This document shows, in pieces, positions 55,306 through 64,000 of a stretch of 64,000 nt of DNA. Position 1 is the first letter of the stretch. Each line of letters starts with the position of its first letter. A program made the position numbers and the translations under genes. This stretch comes from Dyella silvae (lineage in GTDB: Bacteria > Pseudomonadota > Gammaproteobacteria > Xanthomonadales > Rhodanobacteraceae): NCBI RefSeq assembly GCF_026421305.1, contig NZ_JAPJBQ010000009.1, positions 62,001 through 126,000 on the forward strand, given 5' to 3'. The notes beneath the pieces are model-generated. The model did not search any database and was not told the origin of the DNA. It saw only the letters and a program-made list of their open reading frames with translations.

Positions 55306-58300
55306 ATGCCCCTGCACGATTTTCACCCTGCCGTTGCCGCCTGGTTCCGGGGCGCTTTTCGGGCACCTACGGCGCCGCAGATAGCCGCTTGGCCGTCCAT
55401 CCGTTCAGGCAAACACACCCTGGTTGCAGCCCCCACCGGCTCCGGTAAAACGCTCACGGCCTTTCTCTCCGCCATTGATACGCTGGTGCGCGAAGGCGTA
55501 GCGAACGGTGGCGTGCTGCCCGACGCCACCACGGTGGTGTACGTGTCGCCGCTGAAGGCGCTATCCAACGACATCCGCATCAACCTCGAAGCGCCGCTGG
55601 AAGGCATTCGCGCTGAGCTGGCCAAGATGGGCCTGCCCGATGTGGACATACGCACCGCCGTGCGCACCGGCGACACACCGCAGGCCGAGCGCACATGGAT
55701 GCGCAAACAGCCGCCGCACATTCTCGTCACCACGCCCGAATCGCTCTACATCTTGTTGGGTTCGGAATCCGGCCGAACGATGCTGGCGAGCACGCGCACG
55801 GTGATCGTCGATGAAATTCATGCGATGGCTTCGAGTAAGCGCGGTGCACATCTGGCGCTGTCGCTGGAGCGACTTGAATCGCTATGCCAACGCCGACTCC
55901 TACGCATCGGCCTCTCTGCAACACAAAAGCCCATTGAAGACGTAGCGAAGTTCCTGGTCGGAGCGCACGCCCAACTCCCTCTCCCCTCCGGGGAGAGGGC
56001 TGGGGTGAGGGGCCAACCTAGCGACAAGCTCAAAAAGAGCCGCGCAAAGAAAGACGATCCCGCAAGCCCCACCCCCTCATCCGACCCTTCGGGCCACCTT
56101 CTCCTCGCTCCTCAAAGCGGGAGCCATCCATGGCCCCTCCCCGCGTGCCCCGCAGGGGAGAAGGATGAAATCTGCATCATCGACGTCGGCCACACCCGCC
56201 AGCGCGACCTCGCCATCGAAGTCCCACCCGTACCGCTCGAAGCAGTCATGTCCAACGACTGCTGGCAGCTCGTCTACAACCGCCTCTCGCAACTGGTAGA
56301 AACCCATCGCACCACACTCGTATTCGTCAACACGCGCCGCATGGCCGAGCGCGTCGCGCGGCATCTCTCCGAACGACTAGGTAAAGAAGCCGTCGCCGCC
56401 CACCACGGCAGCCTCGCCAAAGAACAGCGACTCGACGCCGAACAACGCCTCAAGCGCGGCGACCTCAAAGTGCTGGTAGCCACCGCATCGCTGGAACTCG
56501 GTATCGATATCGGCGATGTGGATCTCGTCTGCCAGCTCGGCTCGCCGCGCTCCATCGCCGCCTTTCTGCAACGCGCCGGCCGCTCCGGCCATGCGGTCGA
56601 CGGCACGCCCAAGGCACGCCTTTTCCCAAGCACGCGCGACGATCTGGTGGAGTGCACCGCCTTGCTCGACTGCGTACGCCGCGGCGAACTGGATACCTTG
56701 ATTCAGCCGCCGCAACCGCTCGACGTGCTGGCGCAGCAAATCGTGGCCGAAGTGGCCTGCCAGGAGTGGAGCGAAGACGCGCTCTACGACACGCTGCGCC
56801 GCGCCCACCCCTATCGGCACCTCACACGCGAACAGTTCAACGCCACCGTGCGCATGCTCGCCGAAGGCTTCACCACGCGCCGTGGCGCACGTGCTGCCTA
56901 CATTCACCGCGATGCCGTGCACGGACAGTTGCGTGCGCGCCGCGGGGCAAAGCTCACCGCCATCACGTCGGGCGGTGCCATTCCCGACACCGCCGATTAC
57001 CTCGTGGTGCTGGAACCGCAAGCCACCATCATCGGCACGGTCAACGAAGATTTCGCCATCGAAAGCCTGGCCGGCGATGTGTTCCAGCTGGGCAACACCA
57101 GCTATCGCATCCAGCGCGTGGAGCGCGATCGTCTGCGCGTGGAAGACGCGCAAGGCGTGCCACCCAACATTCCCTTCTGGCTGGGCGAAGCGCCGGGCCG
57201 TACCGCTGAACTCTCGCACGGCGTATCGCGTTTGCGCGAAGAGATTTCCGAACACCTCGACGCGGGCGGCGCACCCGCGGTATCGCACTGGCTGACGCAC
57301 GCACTAGGCCTCAGCGAAGCCGCCGCGCAACAGCTGGCCGACTACATGGCCGCCGCCAAGGCTTCGCTCGGCGTGTTGCCCACGCAACAAACGTTGGTGT
57401 TCGAGCGCTTCTTCGACGAATCCGGTGGTACCCAGCTCATCATCCACACGCCCTGGGGCAGCCGTATCAACCGCGCGTGGGGTCTCGCCCTGCGCAAACG
57501 CTTCTGCCGTCAGTTCAATTTCGAACTGCAGGCGGCGGCCACTGAAGACGCCATCATCCTTTCGCTCTCCACCAGCCATAGCTTCCCGCTGGACGAAGTG
57601 GCGCACTATCTCCATTCCAGCTCCGCCGAGCACGTACTGATACAGGCCCTGCTCGACGCGCCGCTATTCCCCGCGCGCTGGCGCTGGAACGCCACCACCG
57701 CACTCGCGTTGCCGCGCTTTCAGGGCGGCCGCAAAGTGCCGCCGCAGTTGCAGCGCATGAAAAGCGAAGACCTGCTCGCCACCGTCTTCCCCGACCAGGT
57801 GGCGTGCCTCGAAAACATCGTGGGCGAGCGGGAGATTCCCGATCACCCGCTGGTCAACCAGACCCTGCACGACTGCCTGCGCGAAGCGATGGACGTGGAC
57901 GGCCTGCTACACATCCTGCGAGGGCTGGAAGAGGGCACCATCACCGTCGTCGCACGCGACCTCGCTGCACCCAGCCCCCTCGCCGGCGAAGTGCTCAGCG
58001 CCGCACCTTATGCATTCCTCGACGACGCCCCGCTGGAAGAACGCCGCACGCAAGCCGTGCAATCTCGCCGCTGGTCCGACCCCGAAAACGCCGACGACCT
58101 CGGCCGCCTCGACGCCGACGCCATCGACGCCGTACGCGAAGAAGCATGGCCACAAGTACGCAGCGCCGATGAAATGCACGAAGCCCTCGGCATCCTAGGC
58201 GGCATCACCCAACACGAAGCCGATGCCAACGAAGGTTGGAACGACTGGCTGGCGTCTCTCGCGCAGTCGCATCGAGCGACGCTTTTAGCTCCCTCTCCCC

Positions 58301-59961
58301 TCCGGGGAGAGGGTTGGGGTGAGGGGTCACTCTTGCCCCAGTCCACCCCCGAAGCGACCCAACCCACCATCTGGACCACCGCCGAATCCCTCCCCAAATG
58401 GCAAGCCGTCCACCCGGCCGCCACGCTGCATCCACCCATCGACGCCCCCGCCGAATTCGCCGCCCAACCCTGGACACGCGAAGACGCCCTGCTCGAACTC
58501 CTCCGCGGCCGCCTCACCGGCACCGGCCCCACCACCGTCGCCCAACTCGCCACGGTGCTGCACGTCGAACCCAGCGACATCGACCTCGCCCTGATCCGCC
58601 TGCAAACCGAAGGCTACGTCATGCAGGGCCACTTCACGCCCGGCACGCACGACGTGGAATGGTGCGAACGCCACCTGCTCGCACGCATCCACCGCTACAC
58701 CATCGGCCGCCTGCGCCGCGAAATCGAACCCGTCAGCCGCCGCGACCTGATGCGCTTCCTGTTCGACTGGCAACACGTCGCACCCGGCGCACGCCTCAGC
58801 GGCCCCGACGCCTTACCCGCCGTACTCACCCAGCTCGAAGGTTTCGAAGCCGCCGCCGGCTCCTGGGAAAGCGAACTGCTGCCCGCGCGCATCGACGACT
58901 ACGCCATCACCTGGCTCGACGAACAATGCCGCGCCGGCCGCGTCAGCTGGAGTCGTCTGCGCAGCGGCTCCGGCAGTGGCGGCGGCCCCGTGCGAGCCAC
59001 ACCCATCGTGCTGCTGCCACGCCGCAGCGTACCCCTCTGGACCAACATCGCCACCCGCGACGGCAACACCGAAGAGGTCGCCATCTCCTCACGCGCACAA
59101 GCCGTGCTCGATGCATTGCGTGACCACGGCGCCCTGTTCTTCGACGAACTGATGAGCGACACCCACCTGCTGCGCACCGAACTCGAAGACGCCCTCGGCG
59201 AACTCGTCGCCGCCGGCCGCATCACCGCCGACAGCTTCGCCGGCCTGCGCGCACTACTCGTACCCGCCGCCAAACGCGACGCCCATCGCCACCGCCGCCT
59301 GCGCCGCCACATGCTCACCGGCATCGAAGACGCCGGCCGCTGGTCATTAGTGCGCACACCCAAATCCTTCTCCCCTCCGGGGAGAAGGTGGCCCGAAGGG
59401 ACGGATGAGGGGCGGGTGCTCGAGAAAGCCCCACCTACCTCAACCAACAAACCCGACACCGACCCCATCGAACACATCGCCCGCAGCCTCCTGCGCCGCT
59501 ACGGCGTCGTCTTCTGGAAACTGCTCGAACGCGAAGCCCCCTGGCTCCCCAGCTGGCGCGAACTACTGCGCGTCTACCACCGCCTGGAAGCCCGCGGCGA
59601 AATCCGCGGCGGCCGCTTCGTCGAAGGCCTCGTAGGCGAACAATTCGCCCTCCCCGAAGCCATCGCCCGCCTGCGCGCCGTGCGCCAACTGCAGCCGCAG
59701 AACGAACTCGTCTGCATCAGCGGCTCCGACCCACTCAACCTCGTCGGCACCGTACTCGCCGGCAACAAACAACCCGCCGTCACCGGCACCCGCGTGCTCT
59801 ACGAAGACGGCGTACCCGTCGCCGCCTGGGTAGCCAACAAACCCCAATGGCTGACGGAATCCACTCCCGCCCAACAACAACACTGGCGCAACGCACTACT
59901 GCGCCGCGCCGATGCAGATGCTTTTAAAGTCGACACCAGCGCGTCTGGCCTGAGCCACTAG
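55306..59961 (+). CDS. lhr: Lhr-family ATP-dependent helicase with in-frame repeat insertions
   Basis: 1551 residues from ATG 55306 ([16 protein letters not shown]); a frame to 55240 is possible. Lhr-type superfamily 2 DNA/RNA helicase. Motif [10 protein letters not shown] near 42; motif II VDEIH near 172; motif [11 protein letters not shown] near 205; RecA domain 2 with [32 protein letters not shown] and [10 protein letters not shown]. The Lhr C-terminal domains follow. Three segments that translate repeat DNA interrupt it (55975-56165, 58289-58326, 59367-59423). The first lies between motif III and domain 2, the others in the C-terminal region; the frame stays open. E. coli Lhr is about 1540 residues, so these insertions fit a nearly normal total. 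Confidence 0.9.
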   Translation: MPLHDFHPAVAAWFRGAFRAPTAPQIAAWPSIRSGKHTLVAAPTGSGKTLTAFLSAIDTLVREGVANGGVLPDATTVVYVSPLKALSNDIRINLEAPLEGIRAELAKMGLPDVDIRTAVRTGDTPQAERTWMRKQPPHILVTTPESLYILLGSESGRTMLASTRTVIVDEIHAMASSKRGAHLALSLERLESLCQRRLLRIGLSATQKPIEDVAKFLVGAHAQLPLPSGERAGVRGQPSDKLKKSRAKKDDPASPTPSSDPSGHLLLAPQSGSHPWPLPACPAGEKDEICIIDVGHTRQRDLAIEVPPVPLEAVMSNDCWQLVYNRLSQLVETHRTTLVFVNTRRMAERVARHLSERLGKEAVAAHHGSLAKEQRLDAEQRLKRGDLKVLVATASLELGIDIGDVDLVCQLGSPRSIAAFLQRAGRSGHAVDGTPKARLFPSTRDDLVECTALLDCVRRGELDTLIQPPQPLDVLAQQIVAEVACQEWSEDALYDTLRRAHPYRHLTREQFNATVRMLAEGFTTRRGARAAYIHRDAVHGQLRARRGAKLTAITSGGAIPDTADYLVVLEPQATIIGTVNEDFAIESLAGDVFQLGNTSYRIQRVERDRLRVEDAQGVPPNIPFWLGEAPGRTAELSHGVSRLREEISEHLDAGGAPAVSHWLTHALGLSEAAAQQLADYMAAAKASLGVLPTQQTLVFERFFDESGGTQLIIHTPWGSRINRAWGLALRKRFCRQFNFELQAAATEDAIILSLSTSHSFPLDEVAHYLHSSSAEHVLIQALLDAPLFPARWRWNATTALALPRFQGGRKVPPQLQRMKSEDLLATVFPDQVACLENIVGEREIPDHPLVNQTLHDCLREAMDVDGLLHILRGLEEGTITVVARDLAAPSPLAGEVLSAAPYAFLDDAPLEERRTQAVQSRRWSDPENADDLGRLDADAIDAVREEAWPQVRSADEMHEALGILGGITQHEADANEGWNDWLASLAQSHRATLLAPSPLRGEGWGEGSLLPQSTPEATQPTIWTTAESLPKWQAVHPAATLHPPIDAPAEFAAQPWTREDALLELLRGRLTGTGPTTVAQLATVLHVEPSDIDLALIRLQTEGYVMQGHFTPGTHDVEWCERHLLARIHRYTIGRLRREIEPVSRRDLMRFLFDWQHVAPGARLSGPDALPAVLTQLEGFEAAAGSWESELLPARIDDYAITWLDEQCRAGRVSWSRLRSGSGSGGGPVRATPIVLLPRRSVPLWTNIATRDGNTEEVAISSRAQAVLDALRDHGALFFDELMSDTHLLRTELEDALGELVAAGRITADSFAGLRALLVPAAKRDAHRHRRLRRHMLTGIEDAGRWSLVRTPKSFSPPGRRWPEGTDEGRVLEKAPPTSTNKPDTDPIEHIARSLLRRYGVVFWKLLEREAPWLPSWRELLRVYHRLEARGEIRGGRFVEGLVGEQFALPEAIARLRAVRQLQPQNELVCISGSDPLNLVGTVLAGNKQPAVTGTRVLYEDGVPVAAWVANKPQWLTESTPAQQQHWRNALLRRADADAFKVDTSASGLSH
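55975..56165. repeat. Palindromic repeat insertion 1 inside lhr
   Basis: Codons 224-287 of lhr. A forward CTCCCTCTCCCCTCCGGGGA unit (55975-56012) is followed by about 55 bases and then an inverted variant with the ACCTTCTCC and CCCCGCAGGGGAG arms (56069-56164). It encodes [15 protein letters not shown] then a Pro/Ser-rich stretch. Unit read in phase CTC-CCC-TCC. Confidence 0.8.
58289..58326. repeat. Palindromic repeat insertion 2 inside lhr
   Basis: Codons about 995-1007. The same unit read in phase TCT-CCC-CTC-CGG, giving [14 protein letters not shown]. The flanking sequence around [10 protein letters not shown] and [10 protein letters not shown] is atypical for the family. Confidence 0.8.
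59367..59423. repeat. Palindromic repeat insertion 3 inside lhr
   Basis: Codons about 1354-1373. A variant unit with GGTGGCCCGAAGGG after the palindrome, read in phase TTC-TCC-CCT-CCG, giving [19 protein letters not shown]. The variant also occurs inverted in insertion 1. Confidence 0.8.
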
Positions 59962-59986
59962 GCAACCCCGGCACACCCTCACCGTC

Positions 59987-60006
59987 ATTCCCGCGAAAGC
60001 GGGAAT
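59987..60006. repeat. REP-like hairpin downstream of lhr
   Basis: Perfect 8-bp stem ATTCCCGC/GCGGGAAT with GAAA loop, of the widespread TCATTCCCGCGAAAGC type. It sits 26 bases after the lhr stop and has no U-tract. Confidence 0.75.
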
Positions 60007-60067
60007 CCAGCGACTTTGGCCCTTGAGCGCGACAACTCAGCAAAAGCGAGGGCCCCCACAACACCCC

Positions 60068-60439
60068 TCACTCACTGTAATCCCCGATATACGCCAACTT
60101 CCCCTCACGCTGGCGAAACTCACTGCGCCCATTCAACGTAATCGACTGCCCCGCGCGCACGCCATTGGGCAAATCCACCGCAAACGTGCCATCAAACAGG
60201 ATATGCGCCGTCGCCATATCCTCGCGCTCCTCATAGGCAACAATCAGCTGCCGCCGCGCGGAAAACAGATAACGCGAACTCTCCGCCAGATGCCGCAGCT
60301 CATCCACGCCCTGCGTGCGCACGCTCAGCACCCCGGCCGTGAAATTCTCAAACACCACATCGCGATGCATCGTCGCCACCATGGCATCCACATCCATGCG
60401 GTTATAGGCCGCCAGGTAACGTTCAATCAGCTCGCGCAT
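60068..60439 (-). CDS. SnoaL/NTF2-fold small protein
   Basis: 123 residues from ATG 60439 (MRELIERYLAAYNRMDVDAMVA), which is a typical N-terminal helix of nuclear-transport-factor-2-like proteins. A cone-shaped beta-sheet follows (VVFENFTAG; LLIVAYEERED-like region around 70; FAVDLPNGVRAGQSI). No signal. Family members are isomerases, hydrolases or polyketide-type enzymes, and the pocket residues do not allow an assignment. Convergent with lhr. Confidence 0.75.
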   Translation of the reverse strand: MRELIERYLAAYNRMDVDAMVATMHRDVVFENFTAGVLSVRTQGVDELRHLAESSRYLFSARRQLIVAYEEREDMATAHILFDGTFAVDLPNGVRAGQSITLNGRSEFRQREGKLAYIGDYSE

Positions 60440-60610
60440 GGCGCATCCTTCAGGGCAGGGCGCCTGCAACCGGGCGCGACAGCGCAAAGTCTACGGCACC
60501 CGCGCCACCAAACCGACAATTCCGACGCGCCGGGCCGCCCCACCAGGTCGACGCCCCCACCCAACCCCGCTACCATGTTCGCCCCACACCGGCGCAACGC
60601 CGGCACGCAA

Positions 60611-60686
<76 letters not shown>

Positions 60687-60717
60687 TCTGCCAGATCTAG
60701 CCTCCAAGCTGTTCGCT

Positions 60718-60852
60718 AAAGCATAAGTTGGCCGTTTCGGACAATTTATGGTTGAAATAAAGCATAAAGTGTCCAAGTGTGGCTGGAAGCATAAGTTTGC
60801 CGTTCTGGCCAACTTATGTTTGAACGTAAAACATTGTTTGGCCGCAGGCTGA
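60718..60852. repeat. Two tandem 68-bp palindromic units downstream of the tRNA
   Basis: Units start at 60718 (AAAGCATAAG...) and 60786 (GAAGCATAAG...), period 68 bp. Each has an imperfect dyad: CATAAGTTGGCC with GGACAATTTATG (60722-60750), and CATAAGTTTGCC with GGCCAACTTATG (60790-60818). Each is then followed by a TTGAA box and a third half-site in the first unit (CATAAAGTGTCC at 60763) and a related one in the second. Such spaced half-sites are typical of recombinase or regulator binding arrays. Confidence 0.75.
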
Positions 60853-61734
60853 CGAGAGCGTCAGCGTCGCATCCAGCGGAATCCTCAATCTAGCGTGTCA
60901 TTCCTTAGCATGGTCTTGTCGACACCTTCGGCGCACGTCGAGATCCAAGCATCCTGATGTCAGGTGCTTCCGTTTGCGAAGTACGCAAGGCGCCCGAGCC
61001 CGCAAGCCAACGCCCTGGGGCTTTTGCCTCCCCCTCGGAAATATTCTTCAGTTCGTTGGCTGGATAAGATCGCGTCCGTTCGTCCCCTCTTGTGCCACCG
61101 CCGACTAAGGCGAAAGACGCAGGACGTTGAGCCAGTTATCTTTTATGGAGGCGTCGCCAGCGCCTGCGCCGAGAGGGCGTCGGTTTTAGTACTGCAAAAG
61201 CGGACGCGAAAACGGCTGGAATAGCGCCGGGCGGAGCGGTTCTTCAGTAGCCAAGGACGGAGCGTGGACGTGGCCGTTCTACGGCCAGTCGAGAGGAAGC
61301 GCACAGCGATGTCTTCGACCGCGTCGAGGGTCCCTCCAAATGGCAACGTCGCCAAGGAGATCTGGGTGGCCTTGCGCCAATGATGTTCGAGGCGCTCAAC
61401 CCAGCACCCAGCACCCAGCCACCTGCGAAACAGGGGTGTAACAGGGCATCTTTCCCACCAACGGCTCCGCACAAGTTGCACGATGGGACGCCTAGTGCGT
61501 TTGAATTTCTTTTCATCGTGCTCAACGACGACGAGAGCTTGTTAACGCTGGTTAATGCGGCCTTCGTCCCAAACACATAGACAAGCGTGCCGTTGATTTC
61601 GTGTGTAACTGTTCTGTCAGTGATAACACAACGCTTCTCCAATCATTTGTACCCATTAGGGTGCCGCGCGTACCTTCGGCCATCCATACAGTGTAGCTCC
61701 GAGCAAGACTCATTCATTCGCGACGAGAGCAGCC
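60853..61734. other. 880-bp gene-poor region
   Basis: No convincing gene. Frames on both strands (such as 61143-61481 on minus) look like degraded or antisense coding sequence; one plus-strand stretch around 61270-61380 (VAVLRPVERKRTAM...NVAKEIW in one frame) looks as if derived from a once-coding sequence. GC is lower than the core genome. The 3' end holds the upstream region of the AraC gene. Confidence 0.5.
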
Positions 61735-62652
61735 ATGTGTGGTGCCTACGGTCAACGTCTTGGTCAATCATTTGGAGTTTCCAATCCGGCAACGCTGCTG
61801 GCTTCACCCATGCGCGATGCCGTGTTCGCTATGACGGACGTGCGTCGAAATACTCCAATGGACGGCCCAACTTCCCCACTTCCGCGCGATCGCTCGTATG
61901 TCATCGCTGTGAACTTGCAGCCGCTACGGGATCACGAGATGTGGGTTGACGGCCAAAGCGTAAGTCGCGGGCCGCTGCCTGAGGGAGCGGTCATGGTGGC
62001 AAACCTGCAGCAGGATCCGGCGTTCTTTGCGGAAGGTCCTCTTCACGCAATCTGGTTTCACATCCCGATGGATGCGCTGATGATGGATGAGGACGCGAGC
62101 GATAAGGCGTTGGACTGCGCAACCGGAAGCGTCATGGACGATCCGTTCGTCACCGTGTTGGCCCGAACCATGTTATCCATGGTCACCTGTGGTCATCGAC
62201 CTAGCCAGACGCTGGTGGACCATTTGTTTCTGGCACTGCGTGGTCATCTGTTGGATACCTATGGCGCGCCACCCGCCGTCCAGTCGCGGGGTGGCAGCCG
62301 AGGTTTGCTACCGTGGCAACATCGGCGCGCTACGTCGTTGATCATGGATAACCTGACCAACGGCATTTCGCTGCAGGCCATGGCAAGTGCTTGCCAACTT
62401 GCGCCTAGTACGTTCCTACGGGCGTTTCGTACGACATTTGGTGAAACGCCACATCAGTGGCTGATAGGTAAGCGCATTGATCGCGCCCTGGACTTGATGG
62501 CTGATCGATGCATCTCATTGGCGGATATCGCGCTATCCGTCGGTTTTTCGGACCAAAGCCATTTCACGCGAGTATTCGTGGGTCGGATGGGCGTCAGCCC
62601 GGGCGCCTGGCGTAGTGCGAACGCTGGTCGAGCGCTCGCGCTAGCGGAGTGA
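61735..62652 (+). CDS. AraC-family transcriptional regulator
   Basis: 305 residues. The N-terminal half (about 1-190) has no obvious cupin motif but probably senses a ligand. A C-terminal two-helix-turn-helix AraC domain spans about 205-300: LQAMASACQLAPSTFLRAFR is the first HTH and CISLADIALSVGFSDQSHFTRVF the second, ending in GVSPGAWR. Its target is unknown. It is convergent with the NarL-type regulator gene (8-base gap). Confidence 0.9.
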   Translation: MCGAYGQRLGQSFGVSNPATLLASPMRDAVFAMTDVRRNTPMDGPTSPLPRDRSYVIAVNLQPLRDHEMWVDGQSVSRGPLPEGAVMVANLQQDPAFFAEGPLHAIWFHIPMDALMMDEDASDKALDCATGSVMDDPFVTVLARTMLSMVTCGHRPSQTLVDHLFLALRGHLLDTYGAPPAVQSRGGSRGLLPWQHRRATSLIMDNLTNGISLQAMASACQLAPSTFLRAFRTTFGETPHQWLIGKRIDRALDLMADRCISLADIALSVGFSDQSHFTRVFVGRMGVSPGAWRSANAGRALALAE

Positions 62653-62660
62653 CGATCAAT

Positions 62661-63272
62661 TTAGTCCATGAAGCCGCGCCGTAGCGCGATGGTGACGGCG
62701 TGCGTCCGATCTTCGGCGCCAAGTTTGTCCAAGATGCTTTTCATTCTGGCCTTGACTGTATCTTCGGATATGCACAGGGCTTGTGCGATACCGCGATTGC
62801 CATTGCCCTCAGCCACCAGGCGTAACACGACGAGTTCGCGTGGGGTGAGAAGCTCGTGGCCTTCATGGGCGTGCAAGTCCTGAGCGGCTTCTCTCGTCAG
62901 AACACGACGCCCAGCCGCCGCCGCGCGAATGGCTGCCAGCATGTCCGCCCGATTGGCTGTCTTGAGCAAATAGGCGAGAGCGCCAGATTCGAGTGCTCGG
63001 CGAACCCGCGCATCGCCGGGATAGGTCGTCAATACCACCAGGCAGGCGTTTGGATACAAAGCTCGAATCGCCTGGATGGCCTGAAGCCCATCCGCATTGG
63101 GCATTTGTAGGTCAAGCAGAGCTACATCCGGCAGCAGTTCTCGGTATCGGTCCAATGCCTGCTCGCCGTCGGAGGCCTCACCGACCACCTCCATATCCGG
63201 CTCGGCATCAATGGATGACCGTAAACCATCCCGCATGATCGGGTGATCGTCGGCTAGCAATACGCGGATCAT
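62661..63272 (-). CDS. NarL/FixJ-family response regulator
   Basis: 203 residues from ATG 63272 (MIRVLLADDHPIMRDG); the ten codons before it are unlikely. Receiver: acidic pair D8/D9, phosphorylation site D54 in VALLDLQMPNADG, Thr/Lys at LTTYPGDARV and LLKTANRA. C-terminal LuxR-type HTH: LLTPRELVVLRLVAEGNGNRGIA and SEDTVKARMKSIL (about 145-195). No sensor kinase is adjacent, so it is an orphan or paired with a distant kinase. Confidence 0.92.
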   Translation of the reverse strand: MIRVLLADDHPIMRDGLRSSIDAEPDMEVVGEASDGEQALDRYRELLPDVALLDLQMPNADGLQAIQAIRALYPNACLVVLTTYPGDARVRRALESGALAYLLKTANRADMLAAIRAAAAGRRVLTREAAQDLHAHEGHELLTPRELVVLRLVAEGNGNRGIAQALCISEDTVKARMKSILDKLGAEDRTHAVTIALRRGFMD

Positions 63273-63675
63273 CTTTTGTGGGGTGTTCAAGTCAGGTCTC
63301 ACCTAACGTGCGTCGGCGGTTTATCGCGGTGATGATCGACCCGGGGGGCCATTGGCGCAACGCTCAAAAGGGTACGGATAAGTTAATGGGTCTCAAAGGC
63401 GCGGCATGTGGTGCCGTCGGGTTCAGGACTGGGCTCCCCCTGTGAGTCAGAGAGCGTTGCTGCACAGCGTTACTGTCCAGCGACCCACTACGGTGACAGG
63501 TGCGCGTCCGGCATAGATGCCATTCGTTATGCCTCGGCAAGGCGTGCCATATGGCCTACCGTTTGATCGACTTCTGCGGGAAAGGAAAAGACAAGGGCCA
63601 GTAAGAACGAACAAGCCGGCCCATGCCTGAGTGACTAGGCTTGGGTGCCAAGGTTGCCATAGAAAAGTCGCCATC
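63273..63675. other. 403-bp region without a gene
   Basis: No supported gene; the minus-strand frames here (63447-63707 and 63556-63981) overlap the real plus-strand gene antisense. No repeats seen. Confidence 0.5.
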
Positions 63676-63957
63676 ATGCGAACAACCAAATTCAGGTTCG
63701 AAGACATTGCGAGTGAGATGGCGAAAGTGGAGGCATTGCGTGACCAGGCCCGGATGAAGGCGTTCGGTCAACTTGAGAATTGCGCCGCCACGATCGCCGG
63801 CATGCTTCTTCAGCTTTTGGGATCCAGGGATCGCGCCGCGCGCTGGATGTGCATGCGGCAACGCTCGTTGGGCGGGCGCACCGCTTATGAGGCTTTGGCG
63901 GAAGGTGATTTCGACCTCGTCTGGGATCAGATGGTGGGTGTCGGGGACTTTCGGTGA
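63676..63957 (+). CDS. Small MbcA/ParS-like (DUF2384-type) protein
   Basis: 93 residues from ATG 63676; the open frame upstream is unlikely to be coding. C-terminal half: LLGSRDRAARWM then RSLGGRTAYEALAEGDFDLVWDQM matches the pattern 'alpha-rW...LgGrtP-e-L-tGd' of the toxin-binding domain of Xre/MbcA/ParS antitoxins. There is no helix-turn-helix in the N-terminal part. The TGA (63955-63957) overlaps an ATG at 63957, the start of the next gene. Confidence 0.6.
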   Translation: MRTTKFRFEDIASEMAKVEALRDQARMKAFGQLENCAATIAGMLLQLLGSRDRAARWMCMRQRSLGGRTAYEALAEGDFDLVWDQMVGVGDFR

Positions 63958-64000
63958 TGGTTCCGACGTCATCACCTCCATATGTAGAGGTTCGAGAAAT
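63957..64000 (+). CDS. Start of a gene overlapping the MbcA-like gene (cut by window end)
   Basis: ATG at 63957 overlaps the previous stop (TGATG). 14 codons plus two bases are open to the end of the window (MVPTSSPPYVEVRE). Translationally coupled partner, possibly the toxin (RES/ParT-type) if the preceding gene is an antitoxin; too short to identify. Confidence 0.3.
   Translation, partial: MVPTSSPPYVEVRE

Noticed and set aside
60718-60852. CRISPR array
   Set aside because: Only two units, 68-bp period, divergent repeats with internal dyads and no spacers of uniform size; no cas genes in the window.
61143-61481. 112-codon minus frame downstream of the tRNA
   Set aside because: Basic, low-information translation; no domain; likely remnant or antisense.
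63556-63981. 141-codon minus frame at the right end
   Set aside because: Antisense to the MbcA-like gene, which has the better start and a domain match.

Overview
The window looks like chromosome of a GC-rich gammaproteobacterium of the order Xanthomonadales, most likely family Rhodanobacteraceae (Dyella/Luteibacter-like). This is an inference from the housekeeping gene set (ubiE, plsB, rep, tdk, mutM, gnd, rpmB-rpmG, secB-gpsA, glk, lhr), the many TonB-dependent receptors and the style of intergenic repeats; no 16S gene is present to settle it.

Layout. 1-4.7 kb: end of a TonB-dependent receptor, then a secreted GH9 glycosidase and a GH20 beta-N-acetylhexosaminidase, probably one locus for uptake and breakdown of GlcNAc-containing glycans. 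4.8-12.7 kb: PAS-GAF-GGDEF cyclase, a divergent Lrp regulator/EamA exporter pair with cupin and GST genes, a DUF481 outer-membrane protein, an M60-type metallopeptidase and a Pr6Pr membrane protein. 12.7-21.8 kb: ubiE, a secreted amidohydrolase, plsB, an e(P4)-type lipoprotein phosphatase with a candidate structured 3' RNA, and an AI-2E/PerM transporter. 22.2-32.5 kb: a large TonB receptor, rep, a Sel1 protein, tdk, mutM, gnd. 32.5-37.3 kb: a tightly overlapped four-gene operon (ABC ATPase, permease, GldG-like, DUF4340-like) and a fatty-acid desaturase. 38.1-43.5 kb: rpmB-rpmG, secB-gpsA and a SNF2-type helicase. 44-52.7 kb: HAD phosphatase, glucokinase, a three-subunit FAD-dependent sugar/gluconate dehydrogenase operon, a CDF transporter and a monoacylglycerol-lipase-like hydrolase. 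52.8-60 kb: TonB receptor and an Lhr-type helicase. 60.6-64 kb: a CAU-anticodon tRNA (probably Ile2) followed by a gene-poor accessory tail with tandem palindromic repeats, an AraC regulator, an orphan NarL-type regulator and an MbcA/ParS-like small protein overlapping a gene cut by the window end.

The most unusual signals are repeats rather than proteins. Four modular 0.4-0.7 kb intergenic repeats lie at 13.5, 29.6, 37.4 and 43.5 kb, three of them between convergent gene ends. Three of them contain a hairpin whose arms differ between copies but stay complementary (compensatory changes), which points to a conserved structure. Short palindromic units of the same family sit inside the lhr coding sequence three times, each read in a different reading frame, and the gene stays open throughout. 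Downstream of the tRNA, two 68-bp tandem units of paired half-sites resemble tyrosine-recombinase binding sites.
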